Shown here piece after piece: positions 8,812-16,247 of a stretch of DNA of 60,991 bases. A program made the position numbers and the translations under genes. Numbering within the stretch: position 1 is the first letter of the stretch; every line of letters begins with the position of its first letter. Source of the stretch: Flavobacterium enshiense DK69 (GTDB taxonomy: Bacteria; Bacteroidota; Bacteroidia; Flavobacteriales; Flavobacteriaceae); NCBI RefSeq assembly GCF_000498495.1, contig NZ_AVCS01000007.1, forward strand, positions 1-60,991. Direction: 5' to 3'. Under the pieces are notes generated by a model. The model was not told the DNA's origin. It did no database searches and saw only the letters and a list, made by a program, of their open reading frames with translations.

Positions 8812-9186
8812 ATGAAAAAACTACTTCTTCTCCTGTGTTTGATGCCATTGCTGATGGCTAATCAGTGCAATGACGACGATGATAACCAGATTAATTGCAC
8901 TCAGGAAGCCCGAGCCGGACTCAATGTAACGGTTCAGGACGCCGTCACCAATGCGGTTTTGACCGAGGACGTTGCGATATTTGTCACGGATGGGCCCTAT
9001 TACGAAACACTGAAACTCTTCCCGGGTTCGGATGTTTTTACCGGAGCCTGGGAAAGGAAAGGCAATTATCTGCTGACTGTGATGAAATCGGGTTATCATA
9101 CATATACCTCTGAAACCATTACGGTTAGTGCCGATGTTTGCCATGTAATACCGCAAATTATTACGGTGCAGTTAATTCCGGAATAA
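8812..9186 (+). CDS. Small putative lipoprotein, carboxypeptidase-regulatory-like fold
   Basis: A 124-residue exported protein. The N-terminal hydrophobic stretch runs to MANQCNDDDD. The Cys followed by four acidic residues looks like a surface lipoprotein signal, but the residues before it (A-N-Q) are not a standard lipobox, so lipidation is uncertain. The mature part (LNVTVQDAVTNAVL, then GNYLLTVMKSGYHTYTS) resembles a single carboxypeptidase-regulatory-like or PEGA-type beta domain with two further Cys residues that could pair. It stands alone between two terminators. Function unknown. Confidence 0.75.
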   Translation: MKKLLLLLCLMPLLMANQCNDDDDNQINCTQEARAGLNVTVQDAVTNAVLTEDVAIFVTDGPYYETLKLFPGSDVFTGAWERKGNYLLTVMKSGYHTYTSETITVSADVCHVIPQIITVQLIPE

Positions 9187-9227
9187 ATGATAGGATTTGG
9201 TTTTTGTAAGATTATGCGTAATATTGT

Positions 9228-9260
9228 AATCCGGCTCAAATGGGTCGGATTTTTATTTTT
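9228..9260 (+). terminator. Terminator after the small lipoprotein gene
   Basis: The stem AATCCGGCTC (9228-9237) pairs with 9242-9251 (two G-U pairs) around AAAT, followed by TTTATTTTT. The ATG at 9240 lies inside this hairpin, which is why the next gene is started at 9270. Confidence 0.8.
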
Positions 9261-9269
9261 AAAGGATAC

Positions 9270-10163
9270 ATGATGTTAAAAAAGATTACAAATTTCCGTC
9301 ACAACTGGATACCCGTTTTGGCGATTGGTTTATTTGCTGTATTTAGTCTGATGGTTTTGTTTTTGGATGTTAATCTGCCGGCTAGTAGAGTCAATGAGTT
9401 GGACGGAATGCCAATACTTCTTTTAATGGTTTATGGTTCTTTTGTCGCCCCCGTTTTGGAAGAATTATCTTTTAGAGGTTTTTTTTCGAGCAGTAACAAA
9501 CTGAGAGTAATCGCTTTAATTGGATTTTTATCCTATACTAGTTTGGCGTTTTATTCGAAGTACTCAACTGCATTTGTGGTGCTTAACGTGATTGTTTTTT
9601 TTGTGCTGATAACGCTTTATAATAAGTTTAAAAATAATTTGATTTTTGCTCTTTTTATTGTCAGTAATGCGGTTGTTTTCGGTTTGATTCATTACAGTGC
9701 TGAAGATTTTACCAATCAATGGAACCCGTTTGTATTGTCACAAATTGCGCTAGGACTGTTTTTTACTTGGATAACAATAAATGCCAGGCTAGTAGTAGCG
9801 ATGCTGTTCCATGGTGCCTGGAATTTGATAGTGTTAACTAGTACACTATTAAGTCTTCAATTTGTTTCTGAAGAGATTCTGGTTATTGAAAAAGATAATG
9901 TAAAAATTACCTATCAGCAGGTGCCGGTTTTAGATTTCAATACTACAACCATCACGGATGAAAGCAATAAAGTCATCGGGAAGAACATCACTATTAACAG
10001 ACTTTTGGATTTGGGTTTGTTAGATTCTAATTTGAAAGGTAAGTACTCGTCAGTCGTTCCTATGGCTCGTTATGATTTTACAATCGAATTCAAAGATGGT
10101 AAACGAAATTTCAAACCGGTTTTTGAATTACTTTCTAAGGAAGAAATGATTATCAGAAATTAA
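9270..10163 (+). CDS. CPBP-family intramembrane metalloprotease
   Basis: A 297-residue membrane protein of the CPBP (CAAX protease and bacteriocin-processing, Abi) family. The frame is open from 9240, but that start lies in a terminator hairpin; the ATGs at 9270/9273 follow a purine-rich AAAGGA. The three family motifs are present: EELSFR (Glu64, Glu65, Arg69), FGLIH (His141) and LFHGAWN (His181, Asn185). Several hydrophobic segments span about residues 14-200. The last 95 residues are soluble and mostly beta (KVIGKNITINRLLDLG), an extension not needed for the protease core. The substrate is unknown. Members of this family process prenylated proteins or peptides or confer bacteriocin self-immunity. 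Confidence 0.88.
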   Translation: MMLKKITNFRHNWIPVLAIGLFAVFSLMVLFLDVNLPASRVNELDGMPILLLMVYGSFVAPVLEELSFRGFFSSSNKLRVIALIGFLSYTSLAFYSKYSTAFVVLNVIVFFVLITLYNKFKNNLIFALFIVSNAVVFGLIHYSAEDFTNQWNPFVLSQIALGLFFTWITINARLVVAMLFHGAWNLIVLTSTLLSLQFVSEEILVIEKDNVKITYQQVPVLDFNTTTITDESNKVIGKNITINRLLDLGLLDSNLKGKYSSVVPMARYDFTIEFKDGKRNFKPVFELLSKEEMIIRN

Positions 10164-10207
10164 AAAACAAGAAACCCGATTCAGTTGAGTCGGGTTTCTT
10201 GTTTTTT
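10162..10207. terminator. Strong terminator after the CPBP gene
   Basis: An 18-bp perfect stem (10162-10179 with 10190-10207) flanked by A-runs and T-runs can work in both directions. Its core and the bases after it are homologous to the terminator at 11699-11730, part of a duplicated stretch. Confidence 0.88.
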
Positions 10208-10219
10208 ATAGTTTCGGAA

Positions 10220-10288
10220 CTACTTTGTCTTCTTTACATACTGCGAAAGGATAACTATATATTGTTCTTCCACAGGGCCTTCAATCTG
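10220..10288 (-). pseudogene. Relic 3' end of a second phnA/yjdM gene
   Basis: Read on the minus strand these 69 bases encode the last 22 residues of a PhnA/YjdM protein and its stop (ending IVILSQYVKKTK). They align without gaps to 11745-11813 of the intact gene: 56 of 69 bases and 18 of 22 residues match. Of eleven differing codons, six are silent, one is a stop-for-stop change and four change the residue. That pattern suggests divergence while still a working gene, so this is more likely the tail of a diverged allele than a fresh local copy. The upstream part of the gene is absent; homology fades after about 10290. The nearby terminators are homologous too. Confidence 0.85.
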
Positions 10289-10537
10289 TCTTTCCTTCGT
10301 AAGGAAATAAATTGCAAAGTTTTAAGTGGTTTTCAATACGATTATTTTTTAAAAAATAACAAAAACACACACAATTGTTTTAAAATCTTTTATTTAGATT
10401 TGCTCGAAATTTTAAGAAAGGCCTTACTTGAATTTTGTAAGTGGAAGGAAAAGATTGGCTTTCTGCTTGTATTTTGATTTTCCAAGCAATTAAAAATCAT
10501 CAGTATCCTCATATTTTAAAATAAAATTATTCAAAAC
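10289..10537. other. Very AT-rich intergenic stretch
   Basis: About 250 bases between the phnA relic and the first barrel gene. It contains a consensus promoter (10375-10402) and a short A/T palindrome near 10345-10357. An open frame (10199-10477, plus) crosses the region but overlaps the terminator and relic and is not credible. Confidence 0.6.
10375..10402 (+). promoter_or_regulatory. Promoter of the tandem barrel genes
   Basis: A -33 TTG (10375-10377) and TAGATTTG (10395-10402), 17 bases apart, match the Flavobacterium consensus. The 5' untranslated leader would be about 130 bases. Confidence 0.6.
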
Positions 10538-11104
10538 GTGAAAACGATTAAATTTCTATTATTCATTACACTATTCTCCTTTTTTACCGTTAATGCCCAA
10601 ATTACCAAAGGCAATTGGATGGTGGGTGGTAATGCCAGTTTTAGTTACTCAAAAACAGAAAGTAAAAACAACAATTCTAACGGAACAGAAATAACCTATA
10701 GTGGTATTGGAGGTTATACAATTTTATTAGAACCTAATGTTGCTTATTTCATAAAAAATAAATTAGCAGTTGGCTCGAGTATTAACTATGTAAATAGTTT
10801 TATCGAAGAGAACAAATTGAGATTTGATGGTATGAATTTAGGAATCAGCCCTTTTGTCAGGTATTATTTTTTGGATTATGACAAGAATTATAATGTTTTT
10901 TTAGAACCTTCTTATAACCATTTTATTAGTGAGAATTTAGGAAATAGTAATGGTTTTGGTTTGAAAACGGGTTTGGCTTTTTTCTTAAATAGCTCAGTAG
11001 CTTTTGAAACTGTTTTAAAATATTCAAAAAACAATAGCGAAAATTATATTAATAATAACATTTATTTAGGCTTCGGCTTACAAGTTCATTTAGAAAAAGA
11101 ATAA
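10538..11104 (+). CDS. Outer-membrane beta-barrel protein, paralogue 1
   Basis: A 188-residue secreted protein with a GTG start. The signal peptide ends in NAQ, and the mature protein begins ITKGNWMVGGNASFSYS. Alternating strands with aromatic girdle residues (SPFVRYYF) end in LQVHLEK, typical of an eight-strand OmpA/OmpW-like barrel of the Bacteroidota. The next gene is a clear paralogue: the start (AQITK.NWMVGG), the centre (GPFVRYYFL-like) and the end (GFQIHLEK) agree. The pair is more AT-rich than the flanking housekeeping genes and is bracketed by homologous terminator/phnA sequence, suggesting it was inserted. No ligand can be inferred. Confidence 0.85.
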   Translation: MKTIKFLLFITLFSFFTVNAQITKGNWMVGGNASFSYSKTESKNNNSNGTEITYSGIGGYTILLEPNVAYFIKNKLAVGSSINYVNSFIEENKLRFDGMNLGISPFVRYYFLDYDKNYNVFLEPSYNHFISENLGNSNGFGLKTGLAFFLNSSVAFETVLKYSKNNSENYINNNIYLGFGLQVHLEKE

Positions 11105-11108
11105 ACAG

Positions 11109-11678
11109 ATGAATAAAAAGCAACTTTTACTAGCTATCACTTTAGTGTCATTTTTTATCTCTAATGCCCAAATCACCAAAAGGAATTGGATGGTCGGGGG
11201 AAGCGGAATGTTCACTAGTGAGGATTCAGAAATAACATTTGATACTGGTGGGAAAGGTTCATCAAATATCTCATATTTAGAGTTGTTTCCAACTGTTGGT
11301 TATTTTGTTGCCGATAAATTTGCTGTAGGTTTAACACCATCTTTTTTGGTTGTAAATCCATATGGAAGGAATAATAGTTCTACTGCTTATGGTATCGGAC
11401 CGTTTGTGAGGTACTACTTTTTAAAAACCGAAAGTAGAATTAATATCTTTTCGCAAGTCAGTTACAGTTATGAACATTGGATAGGCAAATTTGGTAATTA
11501 TACTAAAGGAAACAAAACCATTTTTAAAGCAGGTTCAGCTATTTATTTTAACAGCAGTGTGGCTTTAGAACTTTCACTTGCTTATGGTCTAGAAAAAACC
11601 GCTTATTCTTCTCATACTGAAAGCTCAACAAAAATTTTTAACGCGGGTATTGGATTTCAAATCCATCTGGAAAAATAA
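11109..11678 (+). CDS. Outer-membrane beta-barrel protein, paralogue 2
   Basis: A 189-residue protein starting 4 bases after the stop of its paralogue, so both are surely co-transcribed. The signal peptide ends in NAQ; the mature protein begins ITKRNWMVGGSGMFTS and ends GIGFQIHLEK. The two diverge most in the presumed extracellular loops (about 35-50 and 120-165) while strands such as GPFVRYYFL are conserved, a pattern expected of surface barrels under diversifying pressure. It ends at a terminator (11699-11730). Function unknown; porin-like or adhesion roles are possible. Confidence 0.85.
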   Translation: MNKKQLLLAITLVSFFISNAQITKRNWMVGGSGMFTSEDSEITFDTGGKGSSNISYLELFPTVGYFVADKFAVGLTPSFLVVNPYGRNNSSTAYGIGPFVRYYFLKTESRINIFSQVSYSYEHWIGKFGNYTKGNKTIFKAGSAIYFNSSVALELSLAYGLEKTAYSSHTESSTKIFNAGIGFQIHLEK

Positions 11679-11698
11679 CTTCTAATTACATGCATAAA

Positions 11699-11730
11699 AA
11701 AAACCCGATTCAGACGAATCGGGTTTTTGT
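11699..11730. terminator. Bidirectional terminator between barrel and PhnA genes
   Basis: A 12-bp stem (11699-11710 with 11717-11728, loop CAGACG) with A-runs and T-runs on both sides serves the convergent genes. It is homologous to the terminator at 10162-10207. Confidence 0.88.
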
Positions 11731-11744
11731 TTTATAGCTTGAAA

Positions 11745-12317
11745 TTACTTCGTCTTCTTAACATACTGCGTAAGGATAACGATATGCTGTCCTTCGACTC
11801 TTCCTTCAATCTGTTCGGCGTTGTCCCAAACCAGTTTGATGTTGTGAACGGCTGCCCCGCGTTTTGCCGTGAAATTAGCGCCTTTCACGTCCAAATCTTT
11901 AATCAGTACTACAGAATCCCCGTCGAACAAAATATTGCCGTTAGAATCCTTGTGGACGATTTTACCTTCGTCGTCGTCGCCTTCCCCGGTAGCTTTTGCC
12001 CATTCCAAAGCTTCTTCGTCCAGATACATCATCTCTAACAGGTCGTTCTTTTTCAAACGGGTAAGCATTCTCCAGGAAACGATCTGTACCGGCAGATGCT
12101 CGCTCCACATGCTGTCCGAAAGGCAATGCCAGTGGTTGGCATCAGTGGTTTCCGGGTTTTCGATCTGTCCCACGCAGGTTTTGCAAGCCAAAATGCTGGT
12201 TTCTAAACTTTCTTTGTTCTCAGGAGGAAGGTTATATACCTGCAAATCATGTGGATTGCCGCACAATTCACATTTCGAATCACTGCGGTCTTTTAGTTTT
12301 TTTTCAATTACACTCAT
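11745..12317 (-). CDS. yjdM: PhnA/YjdM-family zinc-ribbon protein
   Basis: A 190-residue cytoplasmic protein. The N-terminal zinc ribbon has CELCG (Cys16, Cys19) and CKTC (Cys45, Cys48). The C-terminal PhnA domain is recognisable from KIVHKDSNGNILFDGDSVVLIKDLDVKG. The middle (LSDSMWSEHLPVQIVSWRMLTRLK) is the extra helical part seen in longer family members. Historically named PhnA and linked to phosphonate use, the family has no settled function and E. coli PhnA is now YjdM. A fragment of a second allele lies at 10220-10288. It probably has its own promoter (12358-12365). Confidence 0.92.
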   Translation of the reverse strand: MSVIEKKLKDRSDSKCELCGNPHDLQVYNLPPENKESLETSILACKTCVGQIENPETTDANHWHCLSDSMWSEHLPVQIVSWRMLTRLKKNDLLEMMYLDEEALEWAKATGEGDDDEGKIVHKDSNGNILFDGDSVVLIKDLDVKGANFTAKRGAAVHNIKLVWDNAEQIEGRVEGQHIVILTQYVKKTK

Positions 12318-12357
12318 TGTTGTCGTTTTAAGAGTTTGTCATGGCTTAAATGAGGTG

Positions 12358-12365
12358 CAAATATA
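12358..12365 (-). promoter_or_regulatory. -7 box of the PhnA/YjdM gene
   Basis: TATATTTG on the minus strand fits TAnnTTTG, 40 bases before the ATG and just after the stop of the phosphatase gene. The -33 position has no clear TTG. Confidence 0.45.
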
Positions 12366-12370
12366 CAAAT

Positions 12371-13099
12371 TTAGTTCCTTCCTTTTTCGTCGGGATACAG
12401 TTCCGGTAAAGGTCTACTTTGCCAGAATTCTTTGGTGTCCACATCCATGATGGTCAGTCTTCCTTTGAAAGCCGCACCAGTATCCACGTTCCAGACATTG
12501 GCACGGTTCACCGGAACCGAATACCCAATTCGCGTTACGGGCGTGTGACCGATAAATATCTCTTCGTACAAAGCCAAACGTTGCGGGTAAAATAAATCTT
12601 TTCTTCCCAAGGTGGCATCCATGGATAGGGCGGCTTCCCACAAGGTACGGTCCCAACAGAACATCCCTTTGAAATACTCGTATTCCACACCTTTCTGATT
12701 GGTAAACCCGGCGTGCACAAACAGTCGGTTTTGATCGTCCAGATGATAGTCGTTCAGTTTAATTAGGAAGTTGATGTGCGCCGAAACCCTGTCAGCATCA
12801 ATTTTTCCGTAAACATCCACGGTGGATTGTCCACCGTGCAGACGCCATTCTTCGTTGTCATGACCTTCGGAGAGCCAGCGCAGGAGCATTTCTTCGTGGT
12901 TTCCCTGAATGAAAACGCAATTGTGGGTTTTGTCCAGGTCAATCAGGAAATCAATTACAAAAGGCGTATCGTTCCAGCCGTCCACAAAATCCCCCAGGAA
13001 GATAAGTTTGTCGTTGGTGGTCACGTGGGCCCGTTCCAAAACCTGTTCTAGGGCTTTGAGTCCGCCATGTATGTCGCCGATTACCAGAGTTCTGCTCAT
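12371..13099 (-). CDS. PPP-family serine/threonine-type metallophosphatase
   Basis: A 242-residue cytoplasmic phosphoesterase. The metal-binding motifs of the PPP/ApaH-like superfamily are present in order: GDIHG (Asp9, His11), GDFVDGW (Asp37, Asp40), GNHE (Asn67, His68), LFVHAGF and IGHTPVTRIG, then NVDTGAAFKGRLTIMD at the end. It hydrolyses phosphoprotein or dinucleotide substrates using two metal ions; which cannot be told. Diadenosine tetraphosphatase (ApaH-like) activity is an alternative. The gene lies 53 bases upstream of the PhnA/YjdM gene on the same strand. Confidence 0.92.
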   Translation of the reverse strand: MSRTLVIGDIHGGLKALEQVLERAHVTTNDKLIFLGDFVDGWNDTPFVIDFLIDLDKTHNCVFIQGNHEEMLLRWLSEGHDNEEWRLHGGQSTVDVYGKIDADRVSAHINFLIKLNDYHLDDQNRLFVHAGFTNQKGVEYEYFKGMFCWDRTLWEAALSMDATLGRKDLFYPQRLALYEEIFIGHTPVTRIGYSVPVNRANVWNVDTGAAFKGRLTIMDVDTKEFWQSRPLPELYPDEKGRN

Positions 13100-13175
13100 T
13101 GCTTGTCTGAATTTTATTCAAATGTCCTAAAAACAATCGGGATAATCAAACACTAAAGAAAAAAGCTACAAAATT

Positions 13176-13229
13176 AACATTTTTTGACGGAAAGCCGCAA
13201 TAGGGCCGTATGGTGTGAAGATAGTTTTG
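13176..13229 (+). promoter_or_regulatory. Putative regulated promoter A: upstream element and -7 box
   Basis: AACATT (13176-13181), two bases, and an imperfect inverted repeat TTGACGGAAAGCCGCAA (13184-13200) followed by TA are placed 19 bases before the -7 box TAGTTTTG (13222-13229). There is no normal -33 TTG. The same arrangement with the same spacing occurs at 16248-16301. The repeat would lie around -35 to -52 from the transcription start, where LuxR-type activators commonly bind. The local LuxR-type regulator (15581) is the obvious candidate. Confidence 0.6.
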
Positions 13230-13264
13230 CGGCTATCAAACAAACAACTTTAAAACCTTAAAAA

Positions 13265-13471
13265 ATGAAAAGAGTAGCACTTGTATTCGCCGTTTTTATC
13301 GCTTTACTTTTATTGCAATCCTGTTCCTTGGAAGAAATGGAAGCACAACCTAACCCCTTACCAACAGCTTTTGATTATGCGGATGCGATGATGCAGCGGG
13401 ATTCGATTTCAAGGGAAGGAAATGAGATTGATCCGCCTGTTAGACCAAAGCCTAGTCTTTTTGAAAATTGA
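13265..13471 (+). CDS. Small lipoprotein preceding the sensor kinase
   Basis: A 68-residue lipoprotein. The hydrophobic signal ends in a good lipobox (LLQSC, Cys20), and the 48-residue mature part is acidic and Pro-rich (SLEEMEAQPNPLP, then IDPPVRPKPSLFEN) with no recognisable domain. It sits directly before the TPR histidine kinase, and its stop codon overlaps an alternative TTG start of the kinase (13468). It is transcribed from promoter A (13176-13229). Position suggests a ligand-side accessory or modulator of the sensor; that is inference. No family recognised. Confidence 0.75.
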   Translation: MKRVALVFAVFIALLLLQSCSLEEMEAQPNPLPTAFDYADAMMQRDSISREGNEIDPPVRPKPSLFEN

Positions 13472-13500
13472 TAAATAGTATTTTTAAAATATTATATTTG
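13468..13500 (+). promoter_or_regulatory. Possible internal promoter before the sensor kinase
   Basis: TTG (13468-13470) and TATATTTG (13493-13500), 22 bases apart, fit the consensus. Transcription would start a few bases before the TTG codon at 13513. Confidence 0.4.
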
Positions 13501-13512
13501 GGAAAAATTATT

Positions 13513-15549
13513 TTGAGAAAATCACTACGCTTGTGTTTCATTTTAACTCTTTTTATATCGTGTAAAAAAGATAGTGATAATTTTTTTACTGAAAAAAATA
13601 CTAGTAAAATGGATTCCTTATTCCTTATTGCAGAGAACAAGGGGTTAAGGAAAGGTCAAAGAATTGCTTCCTCAAATATTATTTATGATTATATTCTTAG
13701 ACAACCAAATACTTTTCTCAATGTTAAAGATCATCTTCGTTTAGCAAACATTTATTATTATTTGGAAGATTATGACAAGTACGTTACGATTAATAATAAA
13801 CTGCTTAAGTTTTCTGTTGAAACAAAAAATGATTATGCAGGTGTAAAAGCAAATTATGGGCTTGGAGTTTATAATTTAATTAATTTTTCGAATGATAGCG
13901 CCTTTTTTCATTTTTCTAAGGCTGAAAAGATTTCTAAAAGAAGTAAAGAAAAGTTCTATTATGAGGAAATATCCGAAAATAAAGCAAATTTATTGTTTAT
14001 AAACAAAGACTATTCTGGTTCAGAAATAGCAGCTGTAAATGCATTAAGGTTTGCTTTAAAAAACTCAAATCATAGAATTATTTACGACAGTTACATCACC
14101 ATTGGAAATTCACTTGGTGGAATAAATGATTTAGAAAAAGCAGTAGAATATTATAAAAAAGCTATAGCCAAAACAGAAGATCTAAAAAAAGATCCACAAT
14201 ATTTCAGTTTAAAGGCACAGCCGTACAATTATATCGGAAAAATTTCTCAGAAGAATGGAAACTATAAAGATGCCTTAAAGTATGCCGATTCAGCGCTGAG
14301 TTTTGAAAATTATAGAAAGATTGAACCGGTAATTTTTTGTTATCTTACGAACAATAAGGCCTATTCCAAATTCAAATTAGGAGATAACCATTGCCTGGAT
14401 TTATTTAATGAAACCCTAAAAATTGGCGACAGCCTTCAGAATATTCCAGTGCAGCTTACTTCCAAACTGTATCTTTCCGAATATTTTTTATCAAAAAAGG
14501 ATTCCATAGCAGCCAAACGCCATGCGGATGAGGTACGGATTTTGGCTCATAGCAACAAAGTTTTTGAAGACGAACTTAAGGCTTTGGAACTTCTCTCTAA
14601 AATTGACCCTCGAAATAATTCTGCCTACAACAAAAGGTACATCACTCTCAACGACAGTCTTCAAAACGTGGAACGTGCCACCCGCAATAAATTCGCTCGG
14701 ATCGAGTTTGAAACTGATGAAATTACGAACGAGAAAAATACCGCTGAAGCCGAAAAAGAAAAAATTTCTACACAGCGCTGGATGATACTCGGGTCCAGTT
14801 TATTTTTCATTGTGATAATCATTTTGTTTTATGTTTCCCGTTTGCAGCGTGCCAAAAACAGGGAATTGCGCTACCTTCAGCAACAGCAGTTGGCCAACGC
14901 CGAAATCTATCAACTGATGCTCGAGCAACAACAAAAAATCGAAGAAGGGAAACAAATAGAACAAAGAAGAATTTCAAAAGAGTTACACGACGGTATTATG
15001 GGGAAATTAACTGCCATCCGCTTGAACCTTTTTGTGCTGGGTAAAAATACCGATCCGGAAACCATTGCCCGCTGCCTGGAACACATCGATGAAATTCAGA
15101 ATGTTGAGAAGGAAGTCCGCAAAATCTCCCATGATTTGAGTCAGAATCTTTTTGCCGATGTTTCCGATTTTACATTGATGGTTACCAATCTGATGGAAGC
15201 TGCCAAAGGACATTCCCAGTTGCAGTTCAAACTGGTTGCAGATGAGAAAATTGACTGGAATAATGTACACAGTGTCGTGAAAATGCAGGTATATCGCATT
15301 TTACAGGAAGCGTTGCATAATATTCAGAAATATGCCGAAGCCAAGAGCGTCTGCATCCGAATTACACGGGAAGAAGGACTTCTGCAGATCTCCATTGCTG
15401 ATGATGGTGTCGGATTTGACTCCAAAACAATTAAACCTGGAATCGGGCATAAGAATATGCGGGAACGAGCTGTGGAGATCAACGGCGAACTCGCTATTTG
15501 GTCCGAACTCGGAAAAGGAACTCAGATTAATTTGAAAATTATAACATAG
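13513..15549 (+). CDS. TPR-containing lipoprotein-type sensor histidine kinase
   Basis: A HisKA_3-type (NarL/DesK-like) kinase of 678 residues from a TTG start at 13513; the frame is also open from a TTG at 13468 (693 residues). From 13513 the signal peptide and lipobox are compact (FISC, Cys17). The extracytoplasmic part is helical with several TPR-like repeats (for example AVEYYKKAIAKT and KDALKYADSAL). One membrane segment follows (about 421-443), then a coiled coil (LRYLQQQQLANAEIYQ), the H-box RRISKELHDG (His about 492) and an ATPase domain with LQEALHNIQKYA and DDGVGFD. It lacks a receiver domain and pairs with the LuxR-type regulator 31 bases downstream. The sensor half is much more AT-rich than the kinase half. 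Confidence 0.9.
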   Translation: MRKSLRLCFILTLFISCKKDSDNFFTEKNTSKMDSLFLIAENKGLRKGQRIASSNIIYDYILRQPNTFLNVKDHLRLANIYYYLEDYDKYVTINNKLLKFSVETKNDYAGVKANYGLGVYNLINFSNDSAFFHFSKAEKISKRSKEKFYYEEISENKANLLFINKDYSGSEIAAVNALRFALKNSNHRIIYDSYITIGNSLGGINDLEKAVEYYKKAIAKTEDLKKDPQYFSLKAQPYNYIGKISQKNGNYKDALKYADSALSFENYRKIEPVIFCYLTNNKAYSKFKLGDNHCLDLFNETLKIGDSLQNIPVQLTSKLYLSEYFLSKKDSIAAKRHADEVRILAHSNKVFEDELKALELLSKIDPRNNSAYNKRYITLNDSLQNVERATRNKFARIEFETDEITNEKNTAEAEKEKISTQRWMILGSSLFFIVIIILFYVSRLQRAKNRELRYLQQQQLANAEIYQLMLEQQQKIEEGKQIEQRRISKELHDGIMGKLTAIRLNLFVLGKNTDPETIARCLEHIDEIQNVEKEVRKISHDLSQNLFADVSDFTLMVTNLMEAAKGHSQLQFKLVADEKIDWNNVHSVVKMQVYRILQEALHNIQKYAEAKSVCIRITREEGLLQISIADDGVGFDSKTIKPGIGHKNMRERAVEINGELAIWSELGKGTQINLKIIT

Positions 15550-15554
15550 TTTTA

Positions 15555-15581
15555 TATTTTTGTGCGAAATATAACACAAAA
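15555..15581 (+). promoter_or_regulatory. Inverted repeat overlapping a -7 box before the response regulator
   Basis: TTTTGTG (15558-15564) and CACAAAA (15575-15581) form an inverted repeat with 10 bases between, just before the regulator start. TATTTTTG (15555-15562), a TAnnTTTG match, overlaps its left arm. It could be an autoregulatory site; the 5' leader would be very short. Confidence 0.35.
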
Positions 15582-16243
15582 TGACTGTCAAAATATTGTT
15601 TGTAGACGATCATCCTCTGCAGATTCTGGGTTACAAAACAATTCTGGACTACAACAATCGCGGCTATTGCATCGAAGCGACTGAATGCTATAATTTCAAA
15701 GACGCCTTTTCGATAGTGACTAATAAGATTAATTATCATGATTTTGATATGGTTTTTCTAGACAGGAGTATGCCCGCTTATGAAGAGCAAGGGATTTATT
15801 CCGGAGAAGATTTGGCTGAATTGGTAAAAAAGAATCTTCCTGAAACCAAAATTGTTATTCTCACTTCACATGCCGAGTCCTTCATTATTTATGATATAGT
15901 CAAAAAAGTTGGTCCGGCCGGACTGCTTATTAAATCTGATTTCAGCGGAGAGGAATTGTTGTTAGCTTTCGATGCAATCGTAAATGGTGAAACTTATCAC
16001 AGTGAGACGGTTCGAAAAGCCATTAAAGAGCTCCTTTCAAGGGAGGAGTATTTGGACAGTATCAACCGACAGATCATCATGCTGATCTCCCAAGGCTTCA
16101 AAACTAAAACCATAGCCGGCGAAATTAACCTTACGGAAAGCGCCGTAGAAAAACGCAAAGCTAAAATAAAAGACTATTTCTGTATCGGTAAAGGCAATGA
16201 CGAAGACATTATCCGGGAAGCCAAAAAGCTGGGTTTTATCTGA
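15581..16243 (+). CDS. LuxR/NarL-family response regulator
   Basis: A 220-residue transcription factor. The receiver domain has Asp9/Asp10, phosphoacceptor Asp61 (VFLDRSMP), Thr95 and Lys118 (LLIKSD). The C-terminal LuxR-type helix-turn-helix spans about 158-202 (INRQIIMLISQGFKTKTIAGEINLTESAVEKRKAKIK, read in parts). Phosphorylation by the kinase encoded just upstream is expected. Nearby candidate binding sites are the matched elements at 13176-13202 and 16248-16274, one before the small lipoprotein and one before the secreted Cys-rich protein. Confidence 0.93.
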   Translation: MTVKILFVDDHPLQILGYKTILDYNNRGYCIEATECYNFKDAFSIVTNKINYHDFDMVFLDRSMPAYEEQGIYSGEDLAELVKKNLPETKIVILTSHAESFIIYDIVKKVGPAGLLIKSDFSGEELLLAFDAIVNGETYHSETVRKAIKELLSREEYLDSINRQIIMLISQGFKTKTIAGEINLTESAVEKRKAKIKDYFCIGKGNDEDIIREAKKLGFI

Positions 16244-16247
16244 TTTT

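Noticed and set aside
8821..9156. Long frames overlapping the small lipoprotein gene on both strands
   Set aside because: The 8812 frame has a signal peptide, matches a beta domain and ends at a terminator; the others lack any such feature.
10199..10477. 92-codon plus-strand open frame
   Set aside because: It begins inside the terminator, runs across the phnA relic and AT-rich spacer, and has no domain, signal or conservation-like composition.
10162..11734. Composite transposon or integron-like cassette around the barrel genes
   Set aside because: No transposase, integrase, terminal inverted repeats or target duplication; the flanking similarity is a phnA end plus terminator and is better explained by recombination.
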